The translations under genes were made by a program, and so were the position numbers. From assembly GCF_019966535.1 (NCBI RefSeq), contig NZ_JAIMID010000004.1, forward strand, positions 271,098 through 335,097: DNA of 64,000 nucleotides, in the 5' to 3' direction. How positions within the stretch are numbered: the stretch's first letter is position 1; the number at the start of each line of letters is the position of its first letter. The DNA is from Mesobacterium pallidum (GTDB lineage Bacteria > Pseudomonadota > Alphaproteobacteria > Rhodobacterales > Rhodobacteraceae). Positions 16,718 through 26,289 of the stretch are shown here, in pieces. The notes under the pieces are model-generated. The model saw nothing but the letters and a program-made list of their open reading frames with translations. It ran no database searches and was not told the DNA's origin.

Positions 16718-18202
16718 ATGAGGACTAGCTTAGTGACACCAGACCAAATCGAAATAGTACGAACTCGAATGAGACTGATGGTATCCATGAATAGAAGCAG
16801 AGAAAGACTCGAATCTCGAAGGTCGGGAGGCACAAAACCAGCGGAGGTTCAAAGGACGGTTGATGAAGTCAATGCATCGTTCGCCGCGAGAACTTTAGAC
16901 AGTGATATTTTAAATTTTGAGACAGAACCAGAAGAAGAAATCGTATCACTCGATAGCTTCCATGACTTTCTTCAGGGAAAGGTACACCAACTAAGGTCAA
17001 AAGGCGCAATGAAGGCGATGGTCTACTACCTCATTGAAGAGGAACTATTGCCAAGTTCCTTTTGGGAGAAGGAAGCATCGCAAACCTCAGTCAAAATAGT
17101 TCGCCGCTCCGACATCAGCAAGGCAAAGTTCTGCAAGATGATCATGGGAGAGTATTGGAGGGCAATTGAGAACCGCGACGCTGAATCCATTGATATCTCC
17201 CGCCTATTGTTCACAAGAATATCCATGAAAGATCTGGAGTTGGGAATTTTGGCTGCCAAACTCTCATTATCCCGAGGGAATACGCGAACACTCGCTGCCA
17301 AAGAAAGAAATCCCGACTCCTCGAAAAAGAGTTTCTACCATTCCAGCCAGATAGCGGGAGAGCTGCACGTCACTGGAGATTTGTCAGGTATCTGCTACCT
17401 CGATGCGCAAGCGCAAGAAAAGGTCAAGACGTTAACCTTGTTCCTGACTTTTGGCGAAGACCGCGAATTCAACCGCCTCTTGAATGCAGAGTACACCACG
17501 TCTACCGATCCGGAGAAAAAGACACTGGAGAATCCCGGGCGATTTATTGGCAACAAGTCTAGATACTTTAATGTGCGAAACAGAAAGGAAATAGTTAACT
17601 CATATACGACTGTGGAACAATCGACTGCTTACTCTAGAGATATTGGCAATTTTTTATTTGCCGGCGGCAATCAAGATGTGGTAAGATTTCACAGAATTGA
17701 CAACGAAACCAATAATATGAAACCATTTAAATTCATTGAATACGATCAACACCTAGACCTGCTGAAAGCAATTACGCAAGGCTTTGACATCAATGAACAG
17801 GAGCCGGTGTCGGGAAATACAGTGCTGCATATGATTGTGGAGAACGGTGCGGCATACTGCATGCAACTCATATCACGGAGAGCTGAAGACCCAGTGGCGA
17901 CATTCGAACTTGAGACTGATGCTGATGACTATGGTGGAATTGAGAATATCAACAAAGCGATCTCAAGAGTTCGACGTGAATTGAATCCTTTAATTGTAAA
18001 CAGCTCTGGCCAACTGCCTGTTGACCTATTGCCGCCCATGGATTTTTCTTCCAAGCTCCTTCCATACTACGCCGATGTTTCTGCTCAGGTCATGCAACTT
18101 CAATTCGACGAATGTAGACGACGCGGTATTACGCTTGACCAATTTCGCTCAATGATGTCGGGAAGCCATGACAGTCAAGGTGGCCCAGTTAGTGAATTTT
18201 GA
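16718..18202 (+). CDS. Ankyrin-like protein of unknown function, convergent with the CHAT protease
   Basis: I do not recognise a family for this 494-aa protein. The C-terminal third contains two ankyrin-like units: LLKAITQGFDINEQ with GNTVLHMIVENGA (about residues 350-390) and NPLIVNSSGQLPVDLL (about 428-445). The N-terminal 330 residues are charged, probably mainly helical, with no obvious membrane segment or signal. GC content is clearly lower than in the flanking core genes. The gene runs convergent with the CHAT protease and their 3' ends overlap by 14 bp, so the two are likely inherited as a unit. It could be a sensor, a substrate or an inhibitor of the protease. The ATG at 16718 has only a weak ribosome site. 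Confidence 0.75.
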   Translation: MRTSLVTPDQIEIVRTRMRLMVSMNRSRERLESRRSGGTKPAEVQRTVDEVNASFAARTLDSDILNFETEPEEEIVSLDSFHDFLQGKVHQLRSKGAMKAMVYYLIEEELLPSSFWEKEASQTSVKIVRRSDISKAKFCKMIMGEYWRAIENRDAESIDISRLLFTRISMKDLELGILAAKLSLSRGNTRTLAAKERNPDSSKKSFYHSSQIAGELHVTGDLSGICYLDAQAQEKVKTLTLFLTFGEDREFNRLLNAEYTTSTDPEKKTLENPGRFIGNKSRYFNVRNRKEIVNSYTTVEQSTAYSRDIGNFLFAGGNQDVVRFHRIDNETNNMKPFKFIEYDQHLDLLKAITQGFDINEQEPVSGNTVLHMIVENGAAYCMQLISRRAEDPVATFELETDADDYGGIENINKAISRVRRELNPLIVNSSGQLPVDLLPPMDFSSKLLPYYADVSAQVMQLQFDECRRRGITLDQFRSMMSGSHDSQGGPVSEF

Positions 18203-21068
18203 TCAAACGCGTGTGCAGCGCAAGTGCTCCATGTTGGAGTATTGGAGCAACTATTGGAGATGAACCAATGCCCGAACCAATTAATGGACTACCCTCATCC
18301 TTCGGGCCAGCAAGGAAAGTGCTAGGTGAAAGAGCCGCGTTATCATGGCCCGAAAGGTCGAATGCGGGACTCTGCATCAAGATTTTCGAAACACATGCTG
18401 GATCACGAAGTTTGTCAGTGCCTATAAGTGGCAGTAGGTTACTGAGTGCGTGATTCATGCCCTCTACTGACAATAGCCAATGTGCGGCGACGCAACTGCC
18501 TGCTCCCTGACGAAGCATCATTCCGGCTATGCTCTCATACTCGCCTGACACTCCGTGACCGCTAAAAGCCCCACTGTCACAGGCACCGAGAAAAATGAAT
18601 GGAGATTTTGGAAATTCTATTGAACCAAGAGAGTCAATGTCTAACATTCCATCCGATAACATTAGTCCGCCATTTGAATAATTCTTTCCGTCAAATCGTC
18701 CATGGCAAATGATGAATATCTCGTCTAAGCTAGGAGCAATCTCTTGAAAGTTCGAAGTCGTAGCGCTCGGGCCAGAGAAGAAAAGAAAGTTCGGTACTCT
18801 ATCCTTGATAGTTTTCCAATTTCTATCGTTAACTAGCCTAGAACCGTATGCGCTTTCGAATAAGAACACGCCTGTGCGTCTAATCTGGGACGCGTCATCC
18901 GCGTCAGATACGAGATCAATGGTGTTCAATGAAGGACAGAAGACAACCGATTTATCGGATAGAGACGAATCTGACACTATCGGGTAGAGATGAAGTGGTA
19001 AGCGCGCGGTTCGACCGGAAATAACTACGTAAAGTGTTTCTATCTGGTCTAATAGATCTTGCGGCACAACTTCAGACACCCTCCAAAACAACCCACTGTG
19101 AATCTGTCTTAGAGACTCATTTATCCGCTCTTCGACGGTGCAACCGTACACTGCATCAATCTTTCCATATTCATCAAATGCACGGCGCAAGTCTGAAGCG
19201 ATTTCTTCAAAGATATCGCCCAGAGAGTATCCTACGTACTGTTCATTATCGAATACTTGAACATTCGTCACAAACCCACTTGGCCCAGAAGCAAATATGT
19301 GAAGGTTCACCCCAGATCGATTCAGCGTAACGAATATGAAACAGATGCTTTCATTTGAGTTTGTGATTATCTTCATGAAGCGTTGAAATACAAAGTATTT
19401 CTCTCTCGGATTGGAGACAATAGGATAATTCTTGTGGTCGTTCTGGCTTTGATATCTTGATTGATCATTCCAGAATAGAGTTCGCTGGTTCTCGACTATT
19501 TCAATTGCTGTTTCGTAGTCGTTGGCTTCGAAATACTCTCCTGCCAGCTCTTCATAGAGGGTATCGCCAGATCTAAGCGCAGACCGAAGTGCCCATTCGT
19601 CTCCCACTAGCGGGCGCAATGCCGCTTTTCTTCTCGAGTATACGTCATGAAGTCGCGCGTAGATCGCGTGATTTGCCAAATACTTCGCCATTGACAATAT
19701 GTAGCCGGTCAATTTGAGCTCTTGAAATACTGTTTCTCCAGATTCGGATTGCAGTGCTTCCAGCGCGAAATCAGCAGATCGTTCCGCAACAAGTCTTTTT
19801 CGTCCAATACCGCAGGTATTGAAGCAGTATAGCGAGAGTTCTGATAGGATAATGGCGTGTCTAAACTTCCAATCTCTGCTCGATTCACTGTTTGAAGTAA
19901 GTGACATCGTTTCTTGGATGCAACCCTCTACAATCTCAAAGCTGATGACGCTCGCAGTCGCCATCTTGGTTATTGTTGCAATCATCGTTTCGTATAGCTG
20001 TCCGTCGATTTCGTCTGCTGCGTTGAGACTGCCACCGACGCGACGCATTGATTTGTACGCTTCAGTTATCTCGATTAGAAATAGCATGTATGGACTTGAT
20101 CTTTTTGCCTGCCAAACCGAATGAAAAATGCTCCGATTTAGGATCTGCTCACCTAGTACATTTAGCGTGGTGCCTGCTTCAACAGTCGCTTCATTCTCGC
20201 GGCAAACCTCAGTATAGGTTCTCAGTCTCGCAGTCAGCTCGCGAACAACCTCATCCTTTGGTCTATAGTCACTGATCAATTGTTGGCAAAACTTTGCGAT
20301 TATAGCGTAGGCTTCGATGTTTCGGGTAACGGCGGAGTTTTCTTTTGCGCGATGCAAATCAATCGAGCCGATTTTTAGATGAGGTTGGCTCGTTGATTTT
20401 TTTCTTTCTTCGGTTAGCGCAACTATCGGAAAGCTTTGCGACATTTCGCCGGTCAGGGTAATTGCGGCTTCTATCGCGATTCTCTTTTCCTCGGCCCTAT
20501 ATGCGACGGTGAGTTCCACAAATAGCGTCATTAGGTAAAGGTACTTTGTCTGTAGTAGCTGCTCCTCATCTGTTGAACCGATCCTATCAAACAGTTCACT
20601 CAGTTGGCGCCTTCGAATGCGAGCCAACCTGACCGCTTCAATTGGCGAGCTTGCTCTTTGTACCATAGCCATAGCATCAACTGTGGCCCTCAGGATTTGA
20701 GAAGCGGTCTGAAAGTCGCGGTGCCCATGTTTTGCAGCAGTTCTTTCAGCAAGTTTCAGGAGTACTCGACAATCTATCAACGCGAATCGATTGGCGATTT
20801 CGGAATTTGGTGCATTTGGTAGAACTTTTTTGTCAATCACATAGGACACTATGCTTGCGATCTGCATTGCGTTCTTCATTGTGAGCTTGTGTTCTCTAAA
20901 TAGCATTGACTCAGTCGCGGCACGTAGCCTTCTTTGCAGCCGGTTTTCGTACCTCTTCCTCCTCTTCGTCGAGCAGAGGTATGAAAGACGTACATACAGG
21001 AACGTTCTATTTAGAAGCCATTTTGTAAATATGGAATCGGGGCTGTTTTTTGATTGTATTGTTGCCAT
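18189..21068 (-). CDS. Large CHAT-domain (caspase-like) protease
   Basis: From the ATG at 21068 (GAGAGA six bases upstream) the protein is 959 aa. The frame runs open to 21353, but the extra sequence looks spurious. The C-terminal part is a CHAT domain, the caspase-related cysteine peptidase fold. The catalytic His789 lies in IFIICHGRFDGK, the nucleophile Cys830 in FIFLGACDSGAF, and the family's GAGSCVAAHWLLSVEG follows. About 600 upstream residues are helical and tetratricopeptide-like, a usual sensor arrangement in CHAT proteins. Bacterial CHAT proteases act in anti-phage cell death (gasdermin activation, Craspase), so a defence role is plausible. The gene is AT-rich, flanked by transposon fragments and overlaps the ankyrin-like gene tail to tail. 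Confidence 0.85.
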   Translation of the reverse strand: MATIQSKNSPDSIFTKWLLNRTFLYVRLSYLCSTKRRKRYENRLQRRLRAATESMLFREHKLTMKNAMQIASIVSYVIDKKVLPNAPNSEIANRFALIDCRVLLKLAERTAAKHGHRDFQTASQILRATVDAMAMVQRASSPIEAVRLARIRRRQLSELFDRIGSTDEEQLLQTKYLYLMTLFVELTVAYRAEEKRIAIEAAITLTGEMSQSFPIVALTEERKKSTSQPHLKIGSIDLHRAKENSAVTRNIEAYAIIAKFCQQLISDYRPKDEVVRELTARLRTYTEVCRENEATVEAGTTLNVLGEQILNRSIFHSVWQAKRSSPYMLFLIEITEAYKSMRRVGGSLNAADEIDGQLYETMIATITKMATASVISFEIVEGCIQETMSLTSNSESSRDWKFRHAIILSELSLYCFNTCGIGRKRLVAERSADFALEALQSESGETVFQELKLTGYILSMAKYLANHAIYARLHDVYSRRKAALRPLVGDEWALRSALRSGDTLYEELAGEYFEANDYETAIEIVENQRTLFWNDQSRYQSQNDHKNYPIVSNPREKYFVFQRFMKIITNSNESICFIFVTLNRSGVNLHIFASGPSGFVTNVQVFDNEQYVGYSLGDIFEEIASDLRRAFDEYGKIDAVYGCTVEERINESLRQIHSGLFWRVSEVVPQDLLDQIETLYVVISGRTARLPLHLYPIVSDSSLSDKSVVFCPSLNTIDLVSDADDASQIRRTGVFLFESAYGSRLVNDRNWKTIKDRVPNFLFFSGPSATTSNFQEIAPSLDEIFIICHGRFDGKNYSNGGLMLSDGMLDIDSLGSIEFPKSPFIFLGACDSGAFSGHGVSGEYESIAGMMLRQGAGSCVAAHWLLSVEGMNHALSNLLPLIGTDKLRDPACVSKILMQSPAFDLSGHDNAALSPSTFLAGPKDEGSPLIGSGIGSSPIVAPILQHGALALHTRLIKIH

Positions 21069-21299
21069 GAAAATTCTCTCAGATTCTTGTTCAAGGTTGT
21101 AGGGCTGGGATCCGAAGTAATGAGGCCATCGTATTCTTTGCTTTGATCCCAGCATTGCAGACTTCGGGGAGTACTTCGAGCGCGTATTTTGTGATTTCGG
21201 GCGTGCAGCACTGAGAGGGACTGTGTCGGAGCATAGATTCTTTTGAATGCTCCCGTGCCTCGCGGACGCCCTAATCGCTACATTTGTGGCAAGTAGACC
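21069..21299. other. AT-rich promoter region upstream of the CHAT gene
   Basis: The frame of the CHAT gene stays open through this stretch, but composition and lack of family match argue against translation. It should contain the CHAT promoter. No clear -35/-10 pair could be chosen. Confidence 0.3.
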
Positions 21300-21405
21300 A
21301 TGATAGGCAGCATCATATTCAGCGTAGACTTCAAGCGGGATGCCGTGGAGCACTTTACGGAGAGGGGTTATGCTGTGAGGGAAGTGGCCGTGCGTCTGAC
21401 CATTG
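21300..21405 (+). pseudogene. IS3-family transposase OrfA fragment
   Basis: The start of the frame reads FSVDFKRDAVEHFTERGYAV, then REVAVRL. This is the N-terminal helix-turn-helix of IS3-group OrfA (typically FK-DAV...RG-S-REVA-RL). The similarity stops after about 35 residues and the rest of the element is absent. It is a relic marking an old transposition event at the edge of the CHAT region. Confidence 0.65.
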
Positions 21406-22174
21406 AATCAAGTTTGAGACGATGCTTGTGCTGCGTGTTCGTAGGCGAACCAGCGCCTGTCAAAGCGAACGACGCAGGGAATTAAAGCTTGTACATTCAA
21501 GGTGTTACAACATTACTCTAGTGATCTCCGGTTTGCTGTGATTTTGCCATCTACAACATCTCTACGATCAACTATGTGGAGTCTTGAAATGCATTCTTAT
21601 GGTAATGCGGTTAGGTGGCGTGAAGGTGGCGAGGGAAGCGCTCAAGATCGAATTCCCCCTGTCTTGGCCGCGCTGCCTCTTCCCGCCTTCGCTCTTCGTC
21701 AAAACGCTCAGTCAGTCGGCTTAGCATTAGCTGAGCAAGCCTGGACCAGACGCAACGTCGTCAATCTTGTTCAGTTGCGTTTCGAGTACTTTCTGGACGC
21801 GGGTGGATTGTTCCATGACTATTACGGCGAACTCTTCGATGTCAGTGAGAATCGCCTTGACGATTTGTTCAATGATCCGAGCTACAAATGGCTTTCCGAG
21901 TTTCCCAGGCGCTGTAAAGCTGGCCCGCTGTTGAAGTCGCCTTCGATGATCGTACAACAACGCCTGCAGATTCTGGAACTCGGATTGCGTACGCCGCCGC
22001 TCGGGTTCGCGATCTAATACCGGAATGGTCTCGTTGGTCGCTACCCCACTCAATGAACCAAGTGCAGCCCTGGGCAACACCTAGGAACTCCCAGGGCACC
22101 GAGATTGCGGATTGCTATTTCAACCAGGATGAATCGAGAGAGTTCTTGCTGAGCGACGCAGTACCATGTTTCGA
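21406..22174. other. Stretch without a recognised gene between IS3 relic and resolvase
   Basis: Two opposed open frames exist (21502-22017 plus, 171 codons; 21727-22080 minus, 117 codons). Neither has a recognisable domain or a good ribosome site. The plus frame includes VNLVQLRFEYFLDAGGLFHD, which is protein-like but unassigned. It may be decayed mobile-element DNA or the terminal region of the resolvase-bearing element. Confidence 0.3.
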
Positions 22175-22780
22175 TCAATGGATTGGTCTTTCCGTTGGAT
22201 CAAACGGATAGCGCAGGCCTTCGCGGTGGAAGCCGCGTTCCAGCGTGATGCGGGAGACGCCCAGCAGGAAGGCGATGTAGCGGCAGGGGTAGCCGTCGCG
22301 CAGATATGCATGGGCGGTTTCGATGTCAGCCTTGGACAAGGCCGGGGGGCGGCCAAGTCGTGTTCCTCTGGCGCGGGCGGCGGCCAGGCCTTCGCGGGTT
22401 CGGCGCGCGAGTATGCGGCGCTCAAAGCGAGCGAAGGCAGCGATCATCGTATAGAACAGCTCGCCCTCTTCTGTCCCGGTGTCGATACTCAGACGGGCGA
22501 TCTTGAGGTGAACCCCGCGCTTGCGCAGAGTTTCTGCCGTGATCAGCGCATCGATAGTCGACCGGAACGCGCGGTCCAGATCCCAGACATGGAGCGTATC
22601 CCCGGCGCGCATGCTGGCGATTACACGGTCGAACACCGGACGGCGGTCGGAAACGGCGGAAACATACTCAATATGGAAAAGGTCGCAGAGATCCCGCAGG
22701 CCCAAGGCTTGCCGGTCGGTCGATTGTTCCTGCGTGGACACGCGGAGATAGCCCACGTTGCGGCCTGTGCGGGCGGACAT
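22175..22780 (-). CDS. Serine recombinase (Tn3 resolvase/Pin invertase type)
   Basis: The 201-aa protein has the resolvase/invertase domain with nucleophile Ser15 in GYLRVSTQEQ, the RPVFDRVIASMRAGDTLHVW and FRSTIDALIT segments, and helix E with ERRILARRTREGLAAARARG. A C-terminal helix-turn-helix follows (SKADIETAHAYLRDGYPCRYIAFLLGVS). The start at 22780 is chosen because the family begins directly there; the frame is open to 22900. It is plasmid- or transposon-type and probably belongs to the mobilisable element to its right. The 155-bp gap to 22936 may hold its res site. Confidence 0.88.
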   Translation of the reverse strand: MSARTGRNVGYLRVSTQEQSTDRQALGLRDLCDLFHIEYVSAVSDRRPVFDRVIASMRAGDTLHVWDLDRAFRSTIDALITAETLRKRGVHLKIARLSIDTGTEEGELFYTMIAAFARFERRILARRTREGLAAARARGTRLGRPPALSKADIETAHAYLRDGYPCRYIAFLLGVSRITLERGFHREGLRYPFDPTERPIH

Positions 22781-22935
22781 GGCGGGATCCTGCTCGGAAA
22801 GGAACCCTTTTGAACAGGTGCCGGACGACTGCCGTGACGCTTGTCGCGGAGGTGGATCCAGCAGATTTCCTTGTGTTTCGTATCGGCAATCAATAGGCAT
22901 CGGTCAAGTCATCTGGTGATCTAAATTCTTCCATT

Positions 22936-23280
22936 ATGATCAACAGATTAAACCTATGTGCCGCAACCGCTCTTGTCTTGCTTGGCGGGGTTTATCCACA
23001 GCAATCCCGCGCGGAGGAGTTCACAGGGGAGGCATTCCTCAGGTGGTCCAAATCCGGGCAAGACGGGTACTTGAGCACATCGGTTACAATGGCCTCCGTG
23101 ATTGCAACGCAAACGAAGCCGTCGGTCGCGCAATGCATTGACGAATGGTATTTTTCGAGTGAGGCCGTCCGCGCACAACGCAACGATGAAATCCGTCAAA
23201 CCATCCGGGAAAACCCCGGTTATCATCCGAGCGGCATCATCTACGCCTGGCTCAAGAAGCGCTGCGGTGCGTTCAAATAG
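22936..23280 (+). CDS. Small exported protein of unknown function
   Basis: The 114-aa product has a clear signal peptide (MINRLNLCAATALVLLGGVY, cleavage probably after QSRA). A periplasmic domain follows with WSKSGQDGYLSTSVTMASVI, a Cys in AQCIDEWYF and a C-terminal KKRCG, so one disulfide is possible. Similar small exported proteins occur in mobilisation and conjugation regions, and the layout somewhat resembles Rap1a/Tai-type immunity proteins. I cannot assign a family firmly. Its 3' end overlaps the convergent next gene by 8 bp. Confidence 0.65.
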   Translation: MINRLNLCAATALVLLGGVYPQQSRAEEFTGEAFLRWSKSGQDGYLSTSVTMASVIATQTKPSVAQCIDEWYFSSEAVRAQRNDEIRQTIRENPGYHPSGIIYAWLKKRCGAFK

Positions 23281-24016
23281 CGGGAATCTCGATTTTTGCG
23301 GCTGGCGACACGGCAATGTCTGCCGCTTCGGCTGGCTCAGTCGGTTCTGGAGCTTGCGGCATCTTCGCCTCAATATCGCGCTGGATCTCGTCCAACTCCT
23401 CAACGCTCGGCGGATTGTCCTCATCGGACAGCCGGTCTCGCGCATGGCCCAGGGTCTCAACCTGGTAATATCGCCAGGCATCCAAATCGCCTCGTAGGTT
23501 CTCGGTGCGGGCCTGTTGGTCGCGGTAGTCTTCCCATGACGGCTCATCCCCGCGCCAGACGACGTGGTCTGACAGATGGGACACATCGGTTCCCTCTTGC
23601 GTTTTCAGGGATCCGTCGGCGGCACGAAACACCTTCGTGCCGTCCGGCAGGGACGCGGCGCTGCGGGTGAGCGCCTCAAGGGCCGCCTCATCTCGTTCAA
23701 GCTGCGCTTCAAGCGCATCAATCGTGCTTTGGGCGCGCGTTTCTGCATCGGTCAACACATCCCAGGTCCGCTCGTAGGCTGCTCGATATTCGGGGTCGTT
23801 GGCCAGGAGCATTTGTAGCTGGCTGGTGAAGTCGGACATGCCGGATGCGGAGCGACCGCTGCGGCGTTCGGCAATTTCCTCACGTGTGCGTCCGATGCGG
23901 CTTTGACGGCTAAAGCCATGCCCTGCCATCTCGTCTTGAAGCGCATCGTGGTCGTCTTGGAGACGCCGCATTCGGGCGTCGTGTTCTTCGCTTAAGTCAT
24001 TCAAATCAAACCTCAA
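23273..24016 (-). CDS. Coiled-coil protein of unknown function
   Basis: This 247-aa, highly charged protein has no signal or membrane segment. Residues 80-125 (DAETRAQSTIDALEAQLERD) and other stretches have the heptad character of coiled coils, and the C-terminus is Pro/Ala/Glu-rich. It is divergent from the GNAT-like gene, sharing a 170-bp intergenic region. The position inside the mobilisation element suggests a plasmid-type accessory role; no known domain was recognised. Confidence 0.6.
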   Translation of the reverse strand: MRFDLNDLSEEHDARMRRLQDDHDALQDEMAGHGFSRQSRIGRTREEIAERRSGRSASGMSDFTSQLQMLLANDPEYRAAYERTWDVLTDAETRAQSTIDALEAQLERDEAALEALTRSAASLPDGTKVFRAADGSLKTQEGTDVSHLSDHVVWRGDEPSWEDYRDQQARTENLRGDLDAWRYYQVETLGHARDRLSDEDNPPSVEELDEIQRDIEAKMPQAPEPTEPAEAADIAVSPAAKIEIPAI

Positions 24017-24186
24017 TCAATAGGGATCATTGTACCGGAACGAGGTTAACGATCTGTTAAGCCGCCCAGTACCCGCCCGATACCAGCCCGGTTGCGTCCC
24101 TGACCCGGCCCGCCCCGTCCAGTCAGGTCTCTAGGTCCGATGACCGGAAGCGCTGCCATCGCCGCGCATATTCGGAGGGCCACCTC

Positions 24187-24819
24187 ATGACGACGCAAAC
24201 GCCAATGTTCCATACCGAGCGCCGGAATGGCATCGTGCTGAGCCTGACGCAGGCACAGCGCGGCGCGCCGCAAACCGAAGCCTATGCCGGGTATTTGCTG
24301 TCCCAGCGCCACCGTCCGGCGGGGCGGTATCTCTTTGCCGCCGATGCCTTCGATCTAGTGGGGCGCAAGGCGATGATCGTCACCGCGCGCCGGAGCGGCC
24401 CGGCTGCGCCGCAAAGCCCGGTCGGCGGATGCTACTTTACCCTTCAGGAGGGCGTGCTCTGGCTGCGCGGCCTGATCGTTGGCGACGAGGTCCGTGGGCG
24501 GGCGCTGGCCCCGGCGATGGTCTCCTTCGGGATCCGGGGGCTGCTGGCGCTTGGGCCCGGCTTTGAGAGCGGCGCAGGCGCGGTGATCGCGCATCACGGC
24601 TCGGCCAATCCGAACTCGGTTCGGGCGCTGGCGAAGCTCGGCTATGCGCTGAGCGGAGAGGATGGGATCACGGAGCTGGATGGCGGTTTCCGCAACCGGC
24701 ATCTCTTTGCCTATGCCGAGCGGATCGACGGGGTGTTGGTCACGCGCTACCGGATGCTGCGCCTGCCGCAGGACCGGATCGATCAGGCCGCTGGCTTTAT
24801 CGAGACCTGGACGCACTAA
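24187..24819 (+). CDS. GNAT-like hypothetical protein
   Basis: The 210-aa cytoplasmic protein has a pattern reminiscent of N-acetyltransferases: a strand LWLRGLIVGDEVRGRALAPAMV, where acetyl-CoA loops usually sit (VRGRALA), then GSANPNSVRALAKLGYAL, matching the GNAT N--S-r-leklGf segment. Similarity is weak overall and the acceptor is unknown. It is the first of a plus-strand series leading to the coupling protein. Confidence 0.5.
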   Translation: MTTQTPMFHTERRNGIVLSLTQAQRGAPQTEAYAGYLLSQRHRPAGRYLFAADAFDLVGRKAMIVTARRSGPAAPQSPVGGCYFTLQEGVLWLRGLIVGDEVRGRALAPAMVSFGIRGLLALGPGFESGAGAVIAHHGSANPNSVRALAKLGYALSGEDGITELDGGFRNRHLFAYAERIDGVLVTRYRMLRLPQDRIDQAAGFIETWTH

Positions 24820-24948
24820 AGCGTCCCGCCATTAACCTAAAACACGGGGATCGCCGATGTCCCGAGAGCGTGCAGCGCGGCAGGGTATCGGCGATTCAAG
24901 GTCAAGGCGGAGCGCTTTAGCTCCCGGATCGAGCAAGACGACCTCCGG

Positions 24949-24968
24949 GACCCCGCTTCGGCGGGGTC
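24949..24968 (+). terminator. Strong GC hairpin with TTCG loop
   Basis: GACCCCGC-TTCG-GCGGGGTC forms a perfect 8-bp stem with a stable UUCG tetraloop. It lies 130 bp after the GNAT-like gene. The tail (TATTGCTTTGC) is only moderately T-rich, so a transcription terminator is likely but not certain. Confidence 0.6.
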
Positions 24969-25045
24969 TATTGCTTTGCTGGGGCGTGGTTGGGGCCAAT
25001 CCGCCCGGACAAGGCCCATCGGGGGCGCGGCGAGGCTCTAGCAGC

Positions 25046-25059
25046 GTGGGTCTACCCAC
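25046..25059 (+). repeat. Inverted repeat upstream of membrane-protein gene
   Basis: GTGGGT-CT-ACCCAC lies 20 bp before the ATG at 25080 and is followed by CTGA. A related, larger element is found upstream of the next gene (26290-26323). It may be a shared control site. Confidence 0.45.
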
Positions 25060-25079
25060 CTGACACCTCGGAGGTTTTG

Positions 25080-26279
25080 ATGACCCTGCTTTCCTTCCCC
25101 AAATCCACATCCGGCGGCAGGCCCTCGCCGGACGGAACGCCCCCTGCGCCGCAGCCGAACCGGTTCGGCGCGGATTACGCCTGGATCACCTTTGTCTTCG
25201 GCTCTGTCATGGCCATGCTGGCCATCGCGTCGGGCTATGCCAGCTTTAACGGCATTCAGCTGTTCCAAAGCGAGATCGGCGGGGAGTCGATCACCACCAA
25301 GGGGACGGCAGTCATCCTGACGCTCTCCATCGTCACGATCCTGGCTGTCGGCTGGGGCATGATCCTCAAATATGCCCCCGAAGCGCCGACGCCCTGGCTG
25401 GGCCTGCGCATGACCCTGCTGGGGCTGGCGCTGACCGCCCTGACGCTGGGGGCCAGCACGACGTCGAACCTGGCGGCGCTGGTGGGACCGCCGAGCAAGG
25501 TCCATGCCTGGACCCTGACGCATACCGATCATGTGGCTCTGACCAACCGGCTGGAGACGAGCGTGCTGGGGATCGACAAAATCCTGCCGGGCTGGCAGGC
25601 GCAGCAGGCCGAAGCCTGCAAGCTGGCCGCTCTCGAACTTGACGGCGGGGTGGCCTCGGGCACCGGTGCCGGGAGCGGTCCAGTCGCCGCGAACCTGGCG
25701 CGGGTCTGCGAGCAGACGAAGAGCTTTGTGGGGTCGATGATGGCGGCGCGGAACGCCGCAATCCAAGGCGTGGGGGCCGCGCAGGACGCGCTCGTGGCCA
25801 TGCGCGGCGCAATCCGGGATAGAGACGCGGCGATTGTCGCGCGTGAGGACCGGTTTCTCGATGCCGGTGTCGCGCTCAACACTGCGCTGCAAAAGATCCG
25901 TGCGTCGGATCTGACGGATGTCATGGACGCCGGTGCCGCCCAGCTGCGGGCCAGCGTGGCGGAGCTGTCGGAGACGACGGCCTTCTCGAAGCGGCAAGCT
26001 GAATCCGTCGCAGGGATCAAGGCAGGTCTTGCGGGGCTGGTGGCCAGCACCGAGTTGATCACCGCGCGGCTGAAACGCGATCCGATCCCGCTTTTGGCAC
26101 CGATCACCTCGCCCGACCTGATCACGGCCATCCGCCTGCACGGCGGGCGCTTTGTCCCCATGGTCTCGCTGGCGCTTGCGCTGGACCTGTTCCCGCTCTG
26201 GGCGCTTATGTTCCTGATGACCGCGCGGGCCGGGGCAGCACGGGCGGCACAAACCGCCCGCACCCGGCCCACAGACTAG
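25080..26279 (+). CDS. Membrane protein of the mobilisation element
   Basis: The 399-aa protein has three hydrophobic helices near the N-terminus (AWITFVFGSVMAMLAIASGY; GTAVILTLSIVTILAVGWGM; TLLGLALTALTLGASTTSN). A long Ala-rich, probably coiled-coil, soluble region spans about 140-340, and a last helix (VSLALALDLFPLWALMFLM) lies near the C-terminus. A GGAGG site at 25069-25073 supports the ATG at 25080. I do not recognise a family. Position ahead of the coupling protein suggests a membrane partner of DNA transfer. Confidence 0.65.
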   Translation: MTLLSFPKSTSGGRPSPDGTPPAPQPNRFGADYAWITFVFGSVMAMLAIASGYASFNGIQLFQSEIGGESITTKGTAVILTLSIVTILAVGWGMILKYAPEAPTPWLGLRMTLLGLALTALTLGASTTSNLAALVGPPSKVHAWTLTHTDHVALTNRLETSVLGIDKILPGWQAQQAEACKLAALELDGGVASGTGAGSGPVAANLARVCEQTKSFVGSMMAARNAAIQGVGAAQDALVAMRGAIRDRDAAIVAREDRFLDAGVALNTALQKIRASDLTDVMDAGAAQLRASVAELSETTAFSKRQAESVAGIKAGLAGLVASTELITARLKRDPIPLLAPITSPDLITAIRLHGGRFVPMVSLALALDLFPLWALMFLMTARAGAARAAQTARTRPTD

Positions 26280-26289
26280 GTCGCGATGG

